The notes: generated by a model from the sequence alone, not told the origin. A stretch of 64,000 nt of DNA from Sphingobacterium paucimobilis HER1398 (GCF_000416985.1 NZ_ATDL01000016.1:186001-250000), one strand, 5' to 3'. Shown: positions 8,576 through 17,700, counted from the stretch's first letter. A program made the numbers and translations.

Positions 8576-8646
8576 GTGAACAAGTTGTGAAGTTATCAAC
8601 AGTTTAGTTTTCTGGATAACAGGATCACTTGATAACAGGATAACAC
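8576..8646 (+). repeat. right copy of a direct repeat flanking the chain length factor gene
   Basis: Near-copy of 7429-7489 with an 8-bp insertion (GTGAAGTT) after GTGAACAAGTT and then the shared AGTTTAGTTTTCTGGATAAC. It lies just downstream of the chain length factor stop and ends about 15 bp before the deacetylase start. Confidence 0.7.
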
Positions 8647-8661
8647 GAAAATTATAAAAAT

Positions 8662-9438
8662 ATGTTCAGACATAAAAATATCGTTCCGGTTTTATTGTCC
8701 TTAGGGATATTGGCAGCGATATTGGCTTTGTTCTCCGTTATTTCTTGGTCTTGGTGCTTTCTTTTGATTATGCTTTGGATTGGACTGACGACTTGGGGCT
8801 CGTTTGATATTCGCCAAAGTTATTTTACCGATGTTTTTTATAAAAAGGCAAGGCATGACGGAAGAAGCTTAGCGCTTACTTTTGATGATGGACCGACACC
8901 GATTACGGAGGATTTCTTGGATTTGTTGAAAAGCTACGATGCAAAAGCTACATTTTTCTGCATCGGTAAACAGATCAATAAGCACCCTCGTATATTTAAA
9001 CGTATTTTAGAGGAGGGGCATACGATCGGCAATCACACGATGATGCATTCCAAAGCATTTGGTTTTCTTACCGCGGAGCAGGTTATTTTGGAGATTAATA
9101 GTTGTGATGCGGTTGTTAATGACCTGGTACCGCTGAAGCCTCGTCTTTTCCGACCACCTTTTGGGGTGACTAATCCGCCAATGGCCAAAGCAGTCCAACA
9201 GACCAAACATCAAGTTATTGGGTGGAGTATTCGCTCATTGGATACGGTTCTTAGCAATGAGGACAAAATCTATGAACGAGTGGTCCGAAGGTTACAGCCT
9301 GGTGATATCGTTTTGTTTCATGATACCTCCGTAAAAACTCTTAGGGTATTAGAACGGGTACTTGTTTATATGAAAGAGCGTGATTGGCATTCGGTAACTG
9401 CGGATGAATTGCTAAATTTGCACGCATATGAAGATTAA
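8662..9438 (+). CDS. polysaccharide deacetylase family (NodB homology) membrane protein
   Basis: A 258-residue protein with two N-terminal TM segments (about 8-28 and 30-46) and a NodB domain. Motif 1 TFDDGP is at residues 73-78, motif 2 metal histidines are His125 and His129 in GNHTMMHS, motif 3 is FRPPFG, and VLFHD closes the site. Such metal-dependent enzymes deacetylate sugars or related N-/O-acyl groups. Here, in the pigment cluster and fused to the membrane, the substrate is unknown. Its last codons overlap the LolA-like gene by 11 bp, which argues for coordinated expression and an envelope role. Confidence 0.88.
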   Translation: MFRHKNIVPVLLSLGILAAILALFSVISWSWCFLLIMLWIGLTTWGSFDIRQSYFTDVFYKKARHDGRSLALTFDDGPTPITEDFLDLLKSYDAKATFFCIGKQINKHPRIFKRILEEGHTIGNHTMMHSKAFGFLTAEQVILEINSCDAVVNDLVPLKPRLFRPPFGVTNPPMAKAVQQTKHQVIGWSIRSLDTVLSNEDKIYERVVRRLQPGDIVLFHDTSVKTLRVLERVLVYMKERDWHSVTADELLNLHAYED

Positions 9439-10057
9439 TTTTTTGTTATCCTTTTTTTTAGCGTTTTATGTTTCTTTTGGTGTTGCTCAGGAACAAAAAA
9501 TGTCTGCTTCCGAGATTTCCTCTTTTCAGAATTTAATGCGTAAAACGGCTCAGATCAAAACATTGACAGCTGATTTTGTACAGTACAAAAAAGTCGGTTA
9601 TGTTAAGAATGAGTTGATTTCTTCGGGCAAGTTTTATGTGAAGAATCCAGATAAGCTGGCGTGGTTTTATAGCAGCCCTACGGCTTATACCATGGTTTTC
9701 AATGATAAAAAGATGATGATCGAAGAGAAGGGAAAGAAAAAGATCATGGATATGGGGCGTAGTAAACAGTTTGAGAAGATCAGTCAAGCGATACAGGCCA
9801 ATATGAATGGTGGCACCTATCAAGGGACAGAGTTCTCCCCCTCTTATTTTCAAAGTAATAAACTGTATATTCTAAAATTAGATCCTATTGCTAAAGAGGT
9901 TAAAAAGGCTATGAAGCAATTGGTTGTCAGTTTTGATAAATCCACCTATCAGGTCGCGGAGGTCATGTTATTGGATAATTCAAACGGTTCTACACGTTTC
10001 GTGTTTACCAATCATAAGATAAACACGACATTGGCAGAATCGATTTTTGATCTTTAA
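9428..10057 (+). CDS. LolA-like outer membrane lipoprotein carrier family protein
   Basis: A 209-residue periplasmic protein: signal peptide at residues 1-20 (hydrophobic, ending FGVAQ) followed by a LolA/LolB-like beta half-barrel. The segment TADFVQYKKVGYVKNELISSGKFYVKNPDKLAWFY matches the LolA pattern (F.Q......l..S.G.l...P..lrW.Y). APE and flexirubin clusters commonly encode such a carrier, thought to move lipid-linked product across the periplasm. It is the last gene before the plus-strand cluster is interrupted. General LolA of the cell is presumably elsewhere. Confidence 0.85.
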   Translation: MKINFLLSFFLAFYVSFGVAQEQKMSASEISSFQNLMRKTAQIKTLTADFVQYKKVGYVKNELISSGKFYVKNPDKLAWFYSSPTAYTMVFNDKKMMIEEKGKKKIMDMGRSKQFEKISQAIQANMNGGTYQGTEFSPSYFQSNKLYILKLDPIAKEVKKAMKQLVVSFDKSTYQVAEVMLLDNSNGSTRFVFTNHKINTTLAESIFDL

Positions 10058-10127
10058 CTCGTTTTGTAAGATTGCCGTCTCGTTTTTTCAGACTGTTTTT
10101 TCGTACATCTATATTACGCTATTAGGG

Positions 10128-10236
10128 GCTGTATCAAAGTAGAACTCATCGTCATTTCGACTGCACTATATTTCGCTCGATGACTAATCCCGATTTGGGG
10201 ATGACGAGGGAGCTTCAATGATGATACAGCCTCCCA
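10128..10236. repeat. intergenic inverted-repeat element (MITE-like)
   Basis: The ends GGGGCTGTATCA (about 10128) and TGATACAGCCTCCC (to about 10236) are inverted copies. Nested inside is a second pair, TCGTCAT and ATGACGA, around a TTTCGACTGCAC-type sequence like the intergenic repeats abundant in Bacteroidota genomes. It lies between the converging LolA-like and M56 genes. No ORF is contained. Confidence 0.65.
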
Positions 10237-10243
10237 TGTGCTT

Positions 10244-11893
10244 CTATTTTTGAAATTTATTCTTCCATTCTGGAGAGTTGTATTTTTCTTCAATTTTACG
10301 TGCATTTTCCTCGATCTTGGCAATATGAGCTTTCCATTCTGGAGAGTTATATTTTTCTTCAATTTTGCGTGCATTTTCTTCAATCTTGGCAATGTGAGCT
10401 AACCATTCCGGAGAGTTATATTTTTCTTCAATTTTTCGTGCATTTTCTTCAATCTTGGCAATGTGAGCTTTCCATTCTGGGGAGTTGAATTTCTCTTCTA
10501 CTTTTTTACGGGTATCTTCCTCGATTTTGGCAATATGAGCTTTCCATTCTGGAGAGTTATATTTTTCTTCAATTTTGCGTGCATTTTCTTCGATTTTGGC
10601 GATATGAGCCAACCATTCCGGAGAGTTGAATTTTTCTTCAATTTTACGGACATTTTCCTCCATCTCGACCAGGTATGCTTCCTGCTCCGGTGCTTTTAAC
10701 TTTTCTTGGATCTGCTGCCCCATTTTATTGGTGTCGGGTAGGATGAGCGGATGTATGGTGTTTTTGACCGAATCATCTAATAAGTTGATGTCCGTCAGTG
10801 AGGTGATGGCAGGGGCTGGGAGTATAGTGGTCCCGCTGGATAGACTATCTGCTTTTGTTGTTAGGGCTTTTTTATCATTTGCTGGGCTCTCGGCATTTGG
10901 CTTGGTCCAGGCTACTGATATCAAGGTAAAGGCCACTAGTAATGAGGCGGCTACCTGATGCTTTAGATTGGTATATGATGTTTCCATTCTTGCTTGAGTT
11001 ATTCTTTTTATTCTATGTAATAGTTTATGCTCCGTTCCGGTGGCAGCAAGACTCATTCTAAGAGAATTAGCATTCTGCTTTAGTAATTCGACATTAAGAA
11101 GTGCTTTTGCATAAAGCGTAGGTTCAGGAAAAAACTGTACAACGCGGTCATCGCAGGCTTGTTCACGCTCTGTCCGGATGTGTCTAGACATAAGCCATAT
11201 AAATGGATTGAAAAATAGGATTGTTTCGAGTATGATGTTTATCATATTTAACAAATAGTCGTTGCGTTTAATATGTGCCAGTTCATGTAGTAGAAGTGCT
11301 TCTACTTCAGAAAGAGACATCTTGTTGACATAGGCAACTGGAAAGATAATGACGGGTTTGAAAAAGCCCATTGCCAGAGGTTCATAAATAGCTTCCGATA
11401 ATAGTAATTTTACATCTTTAGTGATACCGAGACTAATGATACTATCGTAAAAACGCTGTTGCCAAGTGTGGGGAACAGGAAAGTTTGAAATCCGTTTTAG
11501 ATTTTTAATGCGGAGATAACTATTGGCACATAATATAGATTGTACAAGAATACCGAGCAGATATAGAGGAACAATATAAATAAAGTATTGCTGTATGGTG
11601 GGCTGGGCTTCTTGGAAATACTCCATATAGAATAACATTTTGCTTTTTTCAGACAGAGCGATGTGGTTCCCTGATAAAAACGAATAGTCCAATAGATTGA
11701 AAAATGTGTAAATGAAGCTCATAAAAACGATAAGCTGAGCTGTTAAGGCAAGGTTGTGCTTTGTGTTGGCTTTTAATCCAGGAATAGCGAGATATAGCCC
11801 AAATAGAATAAGGTATATAGCGGCTCCTTGCCATAAGGAATGTAGGAGACTCCAACCTAATGCTGTGCTGATAGATGACATCAATGCTTCCAT
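10244..11893 (-). CDS. BlaR1/MecR1-type M56 membrane metallopeptidase with C-terminal tandem repeats
   Basis: A 549-residue membrane protein with about four N-terminal TM segments (roughly 12-38, 48-70, 103-122, 215-235), a cytoplasmic zinc protease loop with HELAH at 203-207 and the downstream EREQACDD element, and a further hydrophobic segment near 310-328. In BlaR1 the protease is activated by an outside signal and leads to cleavage of the BlaI repressor. No penicillin-binding domain follows; instead residues 411-549 are six copies of a 23-residue charged unit ending NSPEW. It lies 1 bp downstream of the BlaI-like gene, in the same operon. Signal and target are unknown. Confidence 0.88.
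   Translation of the reverse strand: MEALMSSISTALGWSLLHSLWQGAAIYLILFGLYLAIPGLKANTKHNLALTAQLIVFMSFIYTFFNLLDYSFLSGNHIALSEKSKMLFYMEYFQEAQPTIQQYFIYIVPLYLLGILVQSILCANSYLRIKNLKRISNFPVPHTWQQRFYDSIISLGITKDVKLLLSEAIYEPLAMGFFKPVIIFPVAYVNKMSLSEVEALLLHELAHIKRNDYLLNMINIILETILFFNPFIWLMSRHIRTEREQACDDRVVQFFPEPTLYAKALLNVELLKQNANSLRMSLAATGTEHKLLHRIKRITQARMETSYTNLKHQVAASLLVAFTLISVAWTKPNAESPANDKKALTTKADSLSSGTTILPAPAITSLTDINLLDDSVKNTIHPLILPDTNKMGQQIQEKLKAPEQEAYLVEMEENVRKIEEKFNSPEWLAHIAKIEENARKIEEKYNSPEWKAHIAKIEEDTRKKVEEKFNSPEWKAHIAKIEENARKIEEKYNSPEWLAHIAKIEENARKIEEKYNSPEWKAHIAKIEENARKIEEKYNSPEWKNKFQK
10247..10663 (-). repeat. 69-bp tandem repeat encoding a 23-residue coiled-coil-like unit
   Basis: Six units in the 3' end of the M56 gene. 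The consensus is AHIAKIEENARKIEEKYNSP followed by EW and K or L; one unit has an extra residue (DTRKKVEEKF). The DNA copies are nearly identical, which implies recent expansion. Each unit predicts a charged helix closed by an SPEW turn. Confidence 0.92.
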
Positions 11894-11894
11894 G

Positions 11895-12257
11895 TTACTT
11901 GTTTTCTAGTTGATTTAAATAATCTTTGATCAAGTCTATTTCTTCTTTGCTGGCCTTATGGTTACCTAGTGCCTGCATGACCAATCTTGACGTCGAACCG
12001 TTGTATACGGTATCAATCATTTTGTTCAAGAATTGATTTTGCGTTTTTTCTTTATTGATATTGGCGGTATAGATATGTGTTTTTGAAGAAGTGTCGCGGA
12101 TCACCATTTTCTTCTCATGCATAATCTGCATAAGTTTAAGGATCGTGGTATATCCGACATCTTTTTTATCTAGGGTTTCGAAGACTTCGCGTACGCTACA
12201 TTGTCCTTTGTTCCAAAGAACTTGCAGGATTTCCATTTCACTCTCAGTGGGTTTCAT
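11895..12257 (-). CDS. BlaI/MecI-family transcriptional repressor
   Basis: A 120-residue winged-helix repressor. The N-terminal segment PTESEMEILQVLWNKGQCSVREVFETL and the recognition region KDVGYTTILKLMQIMHEKK match the BlaI/MecI/CopY signature. The C-terminal part forms the dimerisation domain that BlaR1-type proteases cleave. It is the first gene of a minus-strand pair with the M56 peptidase. Two perfect 16-bp dyads upstream, which bracket its promoter, are the likely autoregulatory sites. No beta-lactamase is adjacent, so this is one of the many Bacteroidota BlaI pairs with other targets. Confidence 0.92.
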   Translation of the reverse strand: MKPTESEMEILQVLWNKGQCSVREVFETLDKKDVGYTTILKLMQIMHEKKMVIRDTSSKTHIYTANINKEKTQNQFLNKMIDTVYNGSTSRLVMQALGNHKASKEEIDLIKDYLNQLENK

Positions 12258-12274
12258 CTTTTCTTAAGTTTATC

Positions 12275-12290
12275 TACGAATCTTTTCGTA
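12275..12290. promoter_or_regulatory. BlaI operator-like dyad 1
   Basis: Perfect inverted repeat TACGAA-N4-TTCGTA, 17 bp upstream of the BlaI start codon and downstream of the predicted -7 box. Its centre is 24 bp from that of dyad 2. Assignment to BlaI is inferred from position and symmetry. Confidence 0.75.
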
Positions 12291-12292
12291 AT

Positions 12293-12322
12293 CAAATCTA
12301 CGAAAGAATTCGTAAATACAAA
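12293..12322 (-). promoter_or_regulatory. promoter of the blaI-M56 operon
   Basis: On the minus strand the -33 TTTG (12319-12322) is followed by 18 bp and the -7 box TAGATTTG (12293-12300), matching the Bacteroidota sigma-A consensus. The -7 box lies between the two operator dyads and overlaps the second by two bases, so repressor binding would block initiation. Confidence 0.75.
12299..12314. promoter_or_regulatory. BlaI operator-like dyad 2
   Basis: Second perfect TACGAA-N4-TTCGTA dyad, identical in both arms to dyad 1 with a different spacer. It occupies the spacer between the -33 and -7 elements. Confidence 0.75.
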
Positions 12323-12715
12323 ATAAAAAATGAATTGAAATTTTTTCTAGCTGGGTCATTAGGAAATTAGCAGTGGGATACAGTGGAGATATACTAAAGA
12401 TATAGCGGAGAACCTACTAAGATGGTAGATGCTTCCGAAATGCCTTATAGGTTATAGCGTATCAAGTCTAAGTAAGACACGCTGTCAACACGGAGGGAAC
12501 ACGGACTCAAGTCGGATAGAGTGGCTTTTGAAGCTGAATCGTTGGTGCACTGTCCGTGTCTTAATAGCGAATTGGTTTCGCTTGTTCAGTATACGGTTGC
12601 TTCGTCATGATGGGAGGGCTCGAGTCATCGTGTATTCTCTTTTTTATAGATTTCTGCTCAAAGGTGCTGCCGAATATGGATCATTTTATATAAGTTTGAA
12701 GACTAAAGAGGACAT
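12323..12715. other. intergenic region without a convincing gene
   Basis: About 390 bp between the blaI promoter and the plus-strand cluster. It holds a 107-codon open frame at 12429-12752 that is Arg/Ser/Leu rich, overlaps the next real gene and matches nothing I know. A second frame has a protein-like run ending at a TGA near 12607. GACACG near 12476 and CGTGTC near 12557 are inverted. It could be a decayed gene or mobile-element remnant. An RBS-like AAGAGG lies just before 12716. Confidence 0.5.
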
Positions 12716-13087
12716 ATGCTTTTACAGGATTTTTATAGGGTACAGACATTAAAGCAGCTCGATGAGCAAAAGTATAGCGCAGATATTACTTTGAATAAGG
12801 ATCATGCTATTTTTAAGGGACATTTTCCGGATAAGCCTGTGACTCCTGGGGTGTGTATGATGCAGATTGTCAAGGAGCTGAGTGAACAGGTTTTACAGAG
12901 GAAGCTTTTTATGTATAAATCTTCCAATGTGAAGTTTATGGCTTTGATCAATCCAGAAGTGAATGCGGATCTAAGATTGGAACTTGACTTTTCGGGTTCA
13001 GACGAGTCTGATTATAAGGTGAAAAATACGACCTATTTTGAAGATACGGTCGCGTTAAAATTGGTATGTACATTTAAGGTGAAATAG
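12716..13087 (+). CDS. FabZ/FabA-like 3-hydroxyacyl-ACP dehydratase
   Basis: A 123-residue hotdog protein carrying the FabZ signature KGHFPDKPVTPGV, with the catalytic histidine at residue 36. A following acid would be in the MMQIVKEL helix, where the family usually has Glu or Asp; the exact residue is uncertain. It resumes the plus-strand cluster after the BlaI/M56 interruption. Together with the dehydratase at the left edge it gives the cluster two dehydratases, as in aryl polyene systems, where they form a heterodimer. It abuts the next gene with no gap. RBS AAGAGG precedes ATG 12716. Confidence 0.85.
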   Translation: MLLQDFYRVQTLKQLDEQKYSADITLNKDHAIFKGHFPDKPVTPGVCMMQIVKELSEQVLQRKLFMYKSSNVKFMALINPEVNADLRLELDFSGSDESDYKVKNTTYFEDTVALKLVCTFKVK

Positions 13088-13579
13088 ATGGTTAATATTT
13101 TGATATCTTTTTTGTTGGCAATCTCCTTCTGGTTTCAAATCGATTTATCTTCGGTTCGCTCGAATTTTGAAAAATCGGATACCTCTAAAGAGGCTGCTGC
13201 GACATTGTATAATCAGCTCAAGAATTATAATAAAACGGATCCGGTGCTGCTGGCTTATAAAGGGGCGGCCTATGCTATGCAAGCTCGCTATGCCTCCGAT
13301 CGAAAAGACAAAAAAGAGCTTTTTGTTGCAGGGGCTAAGGATATCGAAAGTGCTGTCGCTGCTGCGCCCAATAATGTGGAGATCCGTTTGGTACGACTGA
13401 TTATTCAGGAGAATACGCCCAAAATCCTAAAGTATAAAGGAAATATTAATACGGATAAGCAAATGATTTTGTCTAATTTTGGTTCGCAGACCAAGGTGGT
13501 GAAAGATATGGTCAAGCGCTATGCCGATAGCCGTTCGGCTGTCTTTACTGCGGCTGAATTGCGTACATTAACCCCGTAG
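13088..13579 (+). CDS. secreted hypothetical protein of the pigment cluster
   Basis: A 163-residue protein starting with a signal peptide or membrane anchor (MVNILISFLLAISFWFQ). The mature part is helical with tetratricopeptide-like spacing (LAYKGAAYAMQA, AAAPNNVEIRLVRLIIQEN), a conserved style of small periplasmic proteins in flexirubin loci. I know no function. It begins directly after the dehydratase stop and ends 7 bp before the glycosyltransferase gene, so it belongs to the operon. A helper for the export steps encoded downstream is possible. Confidence 0.7.
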   Translation: MVNILISFLLAISFWFQIDLSSVRSNFEKSDTSKEAAATLYNQLKNYNKTDPVLLAYKGAAYAMQARYASDRKDKKELFVAGAKDIESAVAAAPNNVEIRLVRLIIQENTPKILKYKGNINTDKQMILSNFGSQTKVVKDMVKRYADSRSAVFTAAELRTLTP

Positions 13580-13586
13580 AACTCGT

Positions 13587-14774
13587 ATGGAAGATTCTTT
13601 AAAACAGCGGCTTACTCATTTGGGAATTGTTGTTGTTATACCTACGTATAATAACGAGAAGACGCTGTGTCGCGTGTTGGATGGTGTTTTGAACTATACG
13701 GAGCAGGTTATCGTGGTGAATGACGGTTCGACCGATGGGACTTCCCGGATATTAGATGATTATAAGGGTATAGAACGTATCGACTTTGCGCATAATAAAG
13801 GTAAAGGTTGTGCGTTGCGGGCCGGTTTGGCAAGAGCACGGGAGCAAGGGTATGAATATGCTATAACAATTGATTCGGATGGTCAGCACTATCCTAGTGA
13901 TTTGGTTGCTTTTGTCGAGGAGATTGAAAGATCGGAAACACCTGTTTTGCTGATCGGTGCTCGTAATATGACACAGGATTCTGTCCCCAAAAAGTCTTCT
14001 TTTGGAAATAAATTTTCCAATTTCTGGTTTTGGTTTGAGACGGGCATCCGATTGGAAGATACACAATCGGGATACAGGGCCTATCCCTTAAATGTTATTC
14101 CGAGGAAATATTACACCCGTAAGTTTGAATTTGAAATTGAGATTATTGTACGTGCTGCATGGAATGGTGTAGCTGTTAGAAATACACCGGTACAGGTGCT
14201 GTATGATCCTTCGGAGCGTGTTTCTCATTTTCGACCTTTTAAGGATTTTACGCGGATCAGTATCTTGAATACGGTATTGGTGTTTCTTACTTTTTTTTAT
14301 ATTATCCCCCGAAATTTTTTCCGCTCGTTCAAAAAAAAAAGTTTGAATGATTTTATAAAGGAAAATATCTTTGGTTCAGAAGACTCTCCGGAGAAGATGG
14401 CGGCCTCTATTGGTTTTGGTGTTTTTATGGGGATTGCTCCTGTTTGGGGATTTCAGACAGCACTAGTTATTACCTTGTCGGTTTTTTTTCGATTGAATAA
14501 GGTACTGTCCTTTGCTTTTTCAAATGTTAGTTTACCTCCTTTTATACCATTGATTATTTATGCGTCGCTTCTTGTTGGCGGATTGGTGCTACCTTCAGCT
14601 GGTGCTAATGGGGTGTTGAAATTGGATAGTATTAGCTTTGATACGATACAGCAACATTTGGTGCAATATCTGGTCGGGTCTTTATTGTTAGCGACGATAA
14701 TGGGACTATTGGTCGGATTTGGCAGTTATATTTTAATCCGTATGAAGCAGAATAAATCGGTATCAGCTGAATAA
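13587..14774 (+). CDS. GT2 glycosyltransferase fused to DUF2062 membrane domain
   Basis: A 395-residue two-domain protein. Residues 15-235 are a family 2 glycosyltransferase (VVIPTYNNEKTL near the start, VNDGSTDGT for nucleotide binding, DSDGQH as the DXD-like metal motif), close to dolichol-phosphate mannosyltransferases. Residues 255-390 are a DUF2062 domain with three TM segments (EDSPEKMAASIGFGVFMG, then GIAPVWGFQT). Such fusions recur in APE and flexirubin clusters. It might glycosylate a lipid carrier or the product. It ends in a one-base overlap with the giant exporter gene (TAATG). Confidence 0.88.
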   Translation: MEDSLKQRLTHLGIVVVIPTYNNEKTLCRVLDGVLNYTEQVIVVNDGSTDGTSRILDDYKGIERIDFAHNKGKGCALRAGLARAREQGYEYAITIDSDGQHYPSDLVAFVEEIERSETPVLLIGARNMTQDSVPKKSSFGNKFSNFWFWFETGIRLEDTQSGYRAYPLNVIPRKYYTRKFEFEIEIIVRAAWNGVAVRNTPVQVLYDPSERVSHFRPFKDFTRISILNTVLVFLTFFYIIPRNFFRSFKKKSLNDFIKENIFGSEDSPEKMAASIGFGVFMGIAPVWGFQTALVITLSVFFRLNKVLSFAFSNVSLPPFIPLIIYASLLVGGLVLPSAGANGVLKLDSISFDTIQQHLVQYLVGSLLLATIMGLLVGFGSYILIRMKQNKSVSAE

Positions 14775-17700
14775 TGCATTTGTTTTTTTACCATATTTAT
14801 TGTTGGGTACAACGACACAAGCTGATTGCGCTAACATTGTCGGTATTGTTTTTATTGTTTTTTGGTTTTCTGGCTTCTAAGATCCGTTTTGAAGAAGATA
14901 TAACACAGATTATCCCAAAGAGTGAGCGGTCAGATCTAACTACAAAAGCGATTCGGCAGGTTAATTTTTCGGATAAAATCACTGTTCTTATAGAGCGGTC
15001 CCCAACTGCGGCTGTGGAGGATCTTGTAGAGGCGGCTCAAGGTCTTGCGGATACCTTATCTCAAGATAGTCTTTATATCCGCGAGATTACAGGGCAGTTG
15101 GATGAAGGAGTGATAGGGCAGGCTTACGATTTTGTATATGAGCATATTCTTTTTTTTCTTGATGAGTCGGATTATGATAGTTTGGCGGTACGTATATCTA
15201 AAGAGGGATTGTCTCAGCGCATGGCAGCAAATTATGAAACGCTGTCCTCGCCATCAGGCTTTGTCTTAGGAGAATTTATTCAGAAGGATCCCTTGGGGCT
15301 GGCTGTAATGGGACTCCAAAAGCTCCAACGGATCAGTGTGGGGGATCACTTTTTACTTTATGATGGTTTTATAACAAGTAAGGATACGACGCAAATACTT
15401 CTCTTTTTAAGCCCCCAATATGAAGGTGCCGAGACGGAGAAGAATAAAGCTTTTGCGGAGGAGCTGTATGGTTTGCAAAAAATCTGGAACAGCACCTATG
15501 AGGGACGTGTCCGTATTTCTTATTTTGGTTCTGCACTGGTTGCTGTCGCGAATGCGGATCAGATTAAAGGGGATATTCTAAAGACGATACTGCTATCGAT
15601 GTCGGTGCTGATGGTGCTCTTGATTCTGTTTTATCGGAAGTTGTATATTCCGTTGTTGGTGTTTATACCGACCATTTTTGCAACGGTGTTTGCATTGGGC
15701 TGCCTTTACTTGTATAAGCCTGTGATCTCGGCCATATCACTGAGCATTGGGGCTGTTCTGATTGGTATTACTATAGATTTCGCTTTGCATATTTTGACCC
15801 ACTTCAAGAAGAATACGGATGTAAAAGTATTGTTTAAAGAGTTGACTAAGCCGCTATTGATGTCGGGGACGACGAATGCGGTGGCTTTTCTCTGTCTTCT
15901 TTTTGTTCATTCTACAGCATTAATTGATCTGGGAATTTTTGCATCGATTACGCTGGTCGCTTCTTCGGTATTCACGTTGCTTATTATTCCACATCTTTAT
16001 AAGCCTAAAGAGGAGCTTCGGCATAATAGCTTGTTGGATAAGGTGGCTGCATTTCCTTTTGAGAGAAGTAAGGTATTACTTGTTTCTTGTATTATCCTGA
16101 TCGGAGTCAGTTTATTTACGAGTGGTAAAGTGCGTTTTAATAATGATCTGGCTGGCTTGAACTATATGCCTGCTGACTTAGCGGATACAGAATCCCGTCT
16201 GGATAAGCTCATGAATACTTCGGCCAAATCGTTGTATGTGGTGGCGACAGGTAATACCTTGGATACGGCGTTGCAGCGGAATGTAGAGATTGCTGCTTAC
16301 CTTAATCTAGCTAAGGCGGAGGAGCTTATATTGGACTTTTCTAACGTAAGTGATCTGTTGAATCCTATTCAGGTTCAACAAGCTAAAATAGCAGCATGGA
16401 ACTCCTTTTGGCATTATCATAATAAAGAGTTGGTTATACGTAATCTCCGCAATATAGGGGAGGAATATGGATTTACAGCAGATGCCTATGAGCAGTTTTT
16501 TGGACTGTTGCGGGAGCCTTTTTCTCCGATGGCACTCTCGGATTTGGAACTGTTACCGAATGTAGGTGTCCGTGATTTTGTTGTTAGCAAGAATGGGTTC
16601 TTTACCGTATCATCGATGGTTAAACTGGAGGAGAAGCATAGAAATCAGCTTGTCAAGAAACTGGAGGAAATGCCTGGCGTGGTGGTGGTCGATCGGAAGC
16701 AATTGAATGAAACCTTTTTAGGGAAGTTGAGAGACGATTTTAATGCGTTGGTAGGGTATTCTTCGGTGGCTATATTGTTAATCCTGTGGGTGTTTTTTAG
16801 GCGATTGGAACTGGTGTTGCTCGCTGCTATTCCGATCGGTCTTACAGGGTTGGTAACGGCTGGGATAATGGGGCTTTTTGGGCTTGAGTTTAATATTTTT
16901 TCTGCGATCGTATGTACTTTGGTATTTGGACATGGCGTGGACTTCAGTATTTTTATGACAGCGGCCTTGCAAAAGCAGTATAGTACGGGGGAGGATGAGC
17001 TTCAGGTGTTCCGTACTTCTATTTTATTGGCTGTGTTGACGACTGTATTGGCTATTGGGGCGCTGATATTTGCCAAACACCCTGCATTGATTTCTATTTC
17101 TTCGGTGTCGTTGATCGGGGTTTTTGCTGCAGTGGTGATTACGTTTGTGTTTTATCCTATTATCTTTCGTTTCTTTATTACGGATCGGGCTAAACATGGA
17201 AAGTCACCGTTCACTGTCTTTATTCTGTTCTGGTCTTTATTGCTTTTCCTATATTATGGTTTAGGTTGTATTTTTCTTTCTTTCTTCGCGCGATTGGTGC
17301 TTCCTATTATTCCTGTCAAACGTGAGCGTAAAGATGGTCTTTTAAGATACTTGATCTCTAAGTTTATGAAGTCGGTGTTGTATGGCTATCCGTTGGTGAG
17401 CAACAAAACGGCTAATCCTTACGGCGAACGCTTTGAGAAGCCTGCGGTAGTGATCGGTAATCATAGTTCTTTTCTAGATACCCTTACCATGGGGATGTTG
17501 GTTCCGAAGATGATCTTTCTGGTGAATGACTGGGTTTGGAAATCTCCGATTTTTGGAAGGGCTGTTCGGGTTCTTGGATTTTATCCGACAAGTAATGGGG
17601 TGGAGGGGAGTCTAGACTTTTTGAGAGCAAAGGTGGAACAGGGATATTCTATTGTCGTCTTTCCGGAGGGGACACGATCCTATGATAATCAGATAAAACG

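Noticed and set aside
12480..12640. Possible group II intron 3' end (GGGAGGGCTCGAG-like text)
   Set aside because: Only a vague resemblance; no domain V fold or reverse transcriptase could be confirmed by eye.
12429..12752. 107-codon plus-strand open frame
   Set aside because: Overlaps the start of the FabZ-like gene, has odd Arg/Ser-rich composition, no recognisable motif, and lies in a region with protein-like fragments in another frame; treated as non-coding or remnant.
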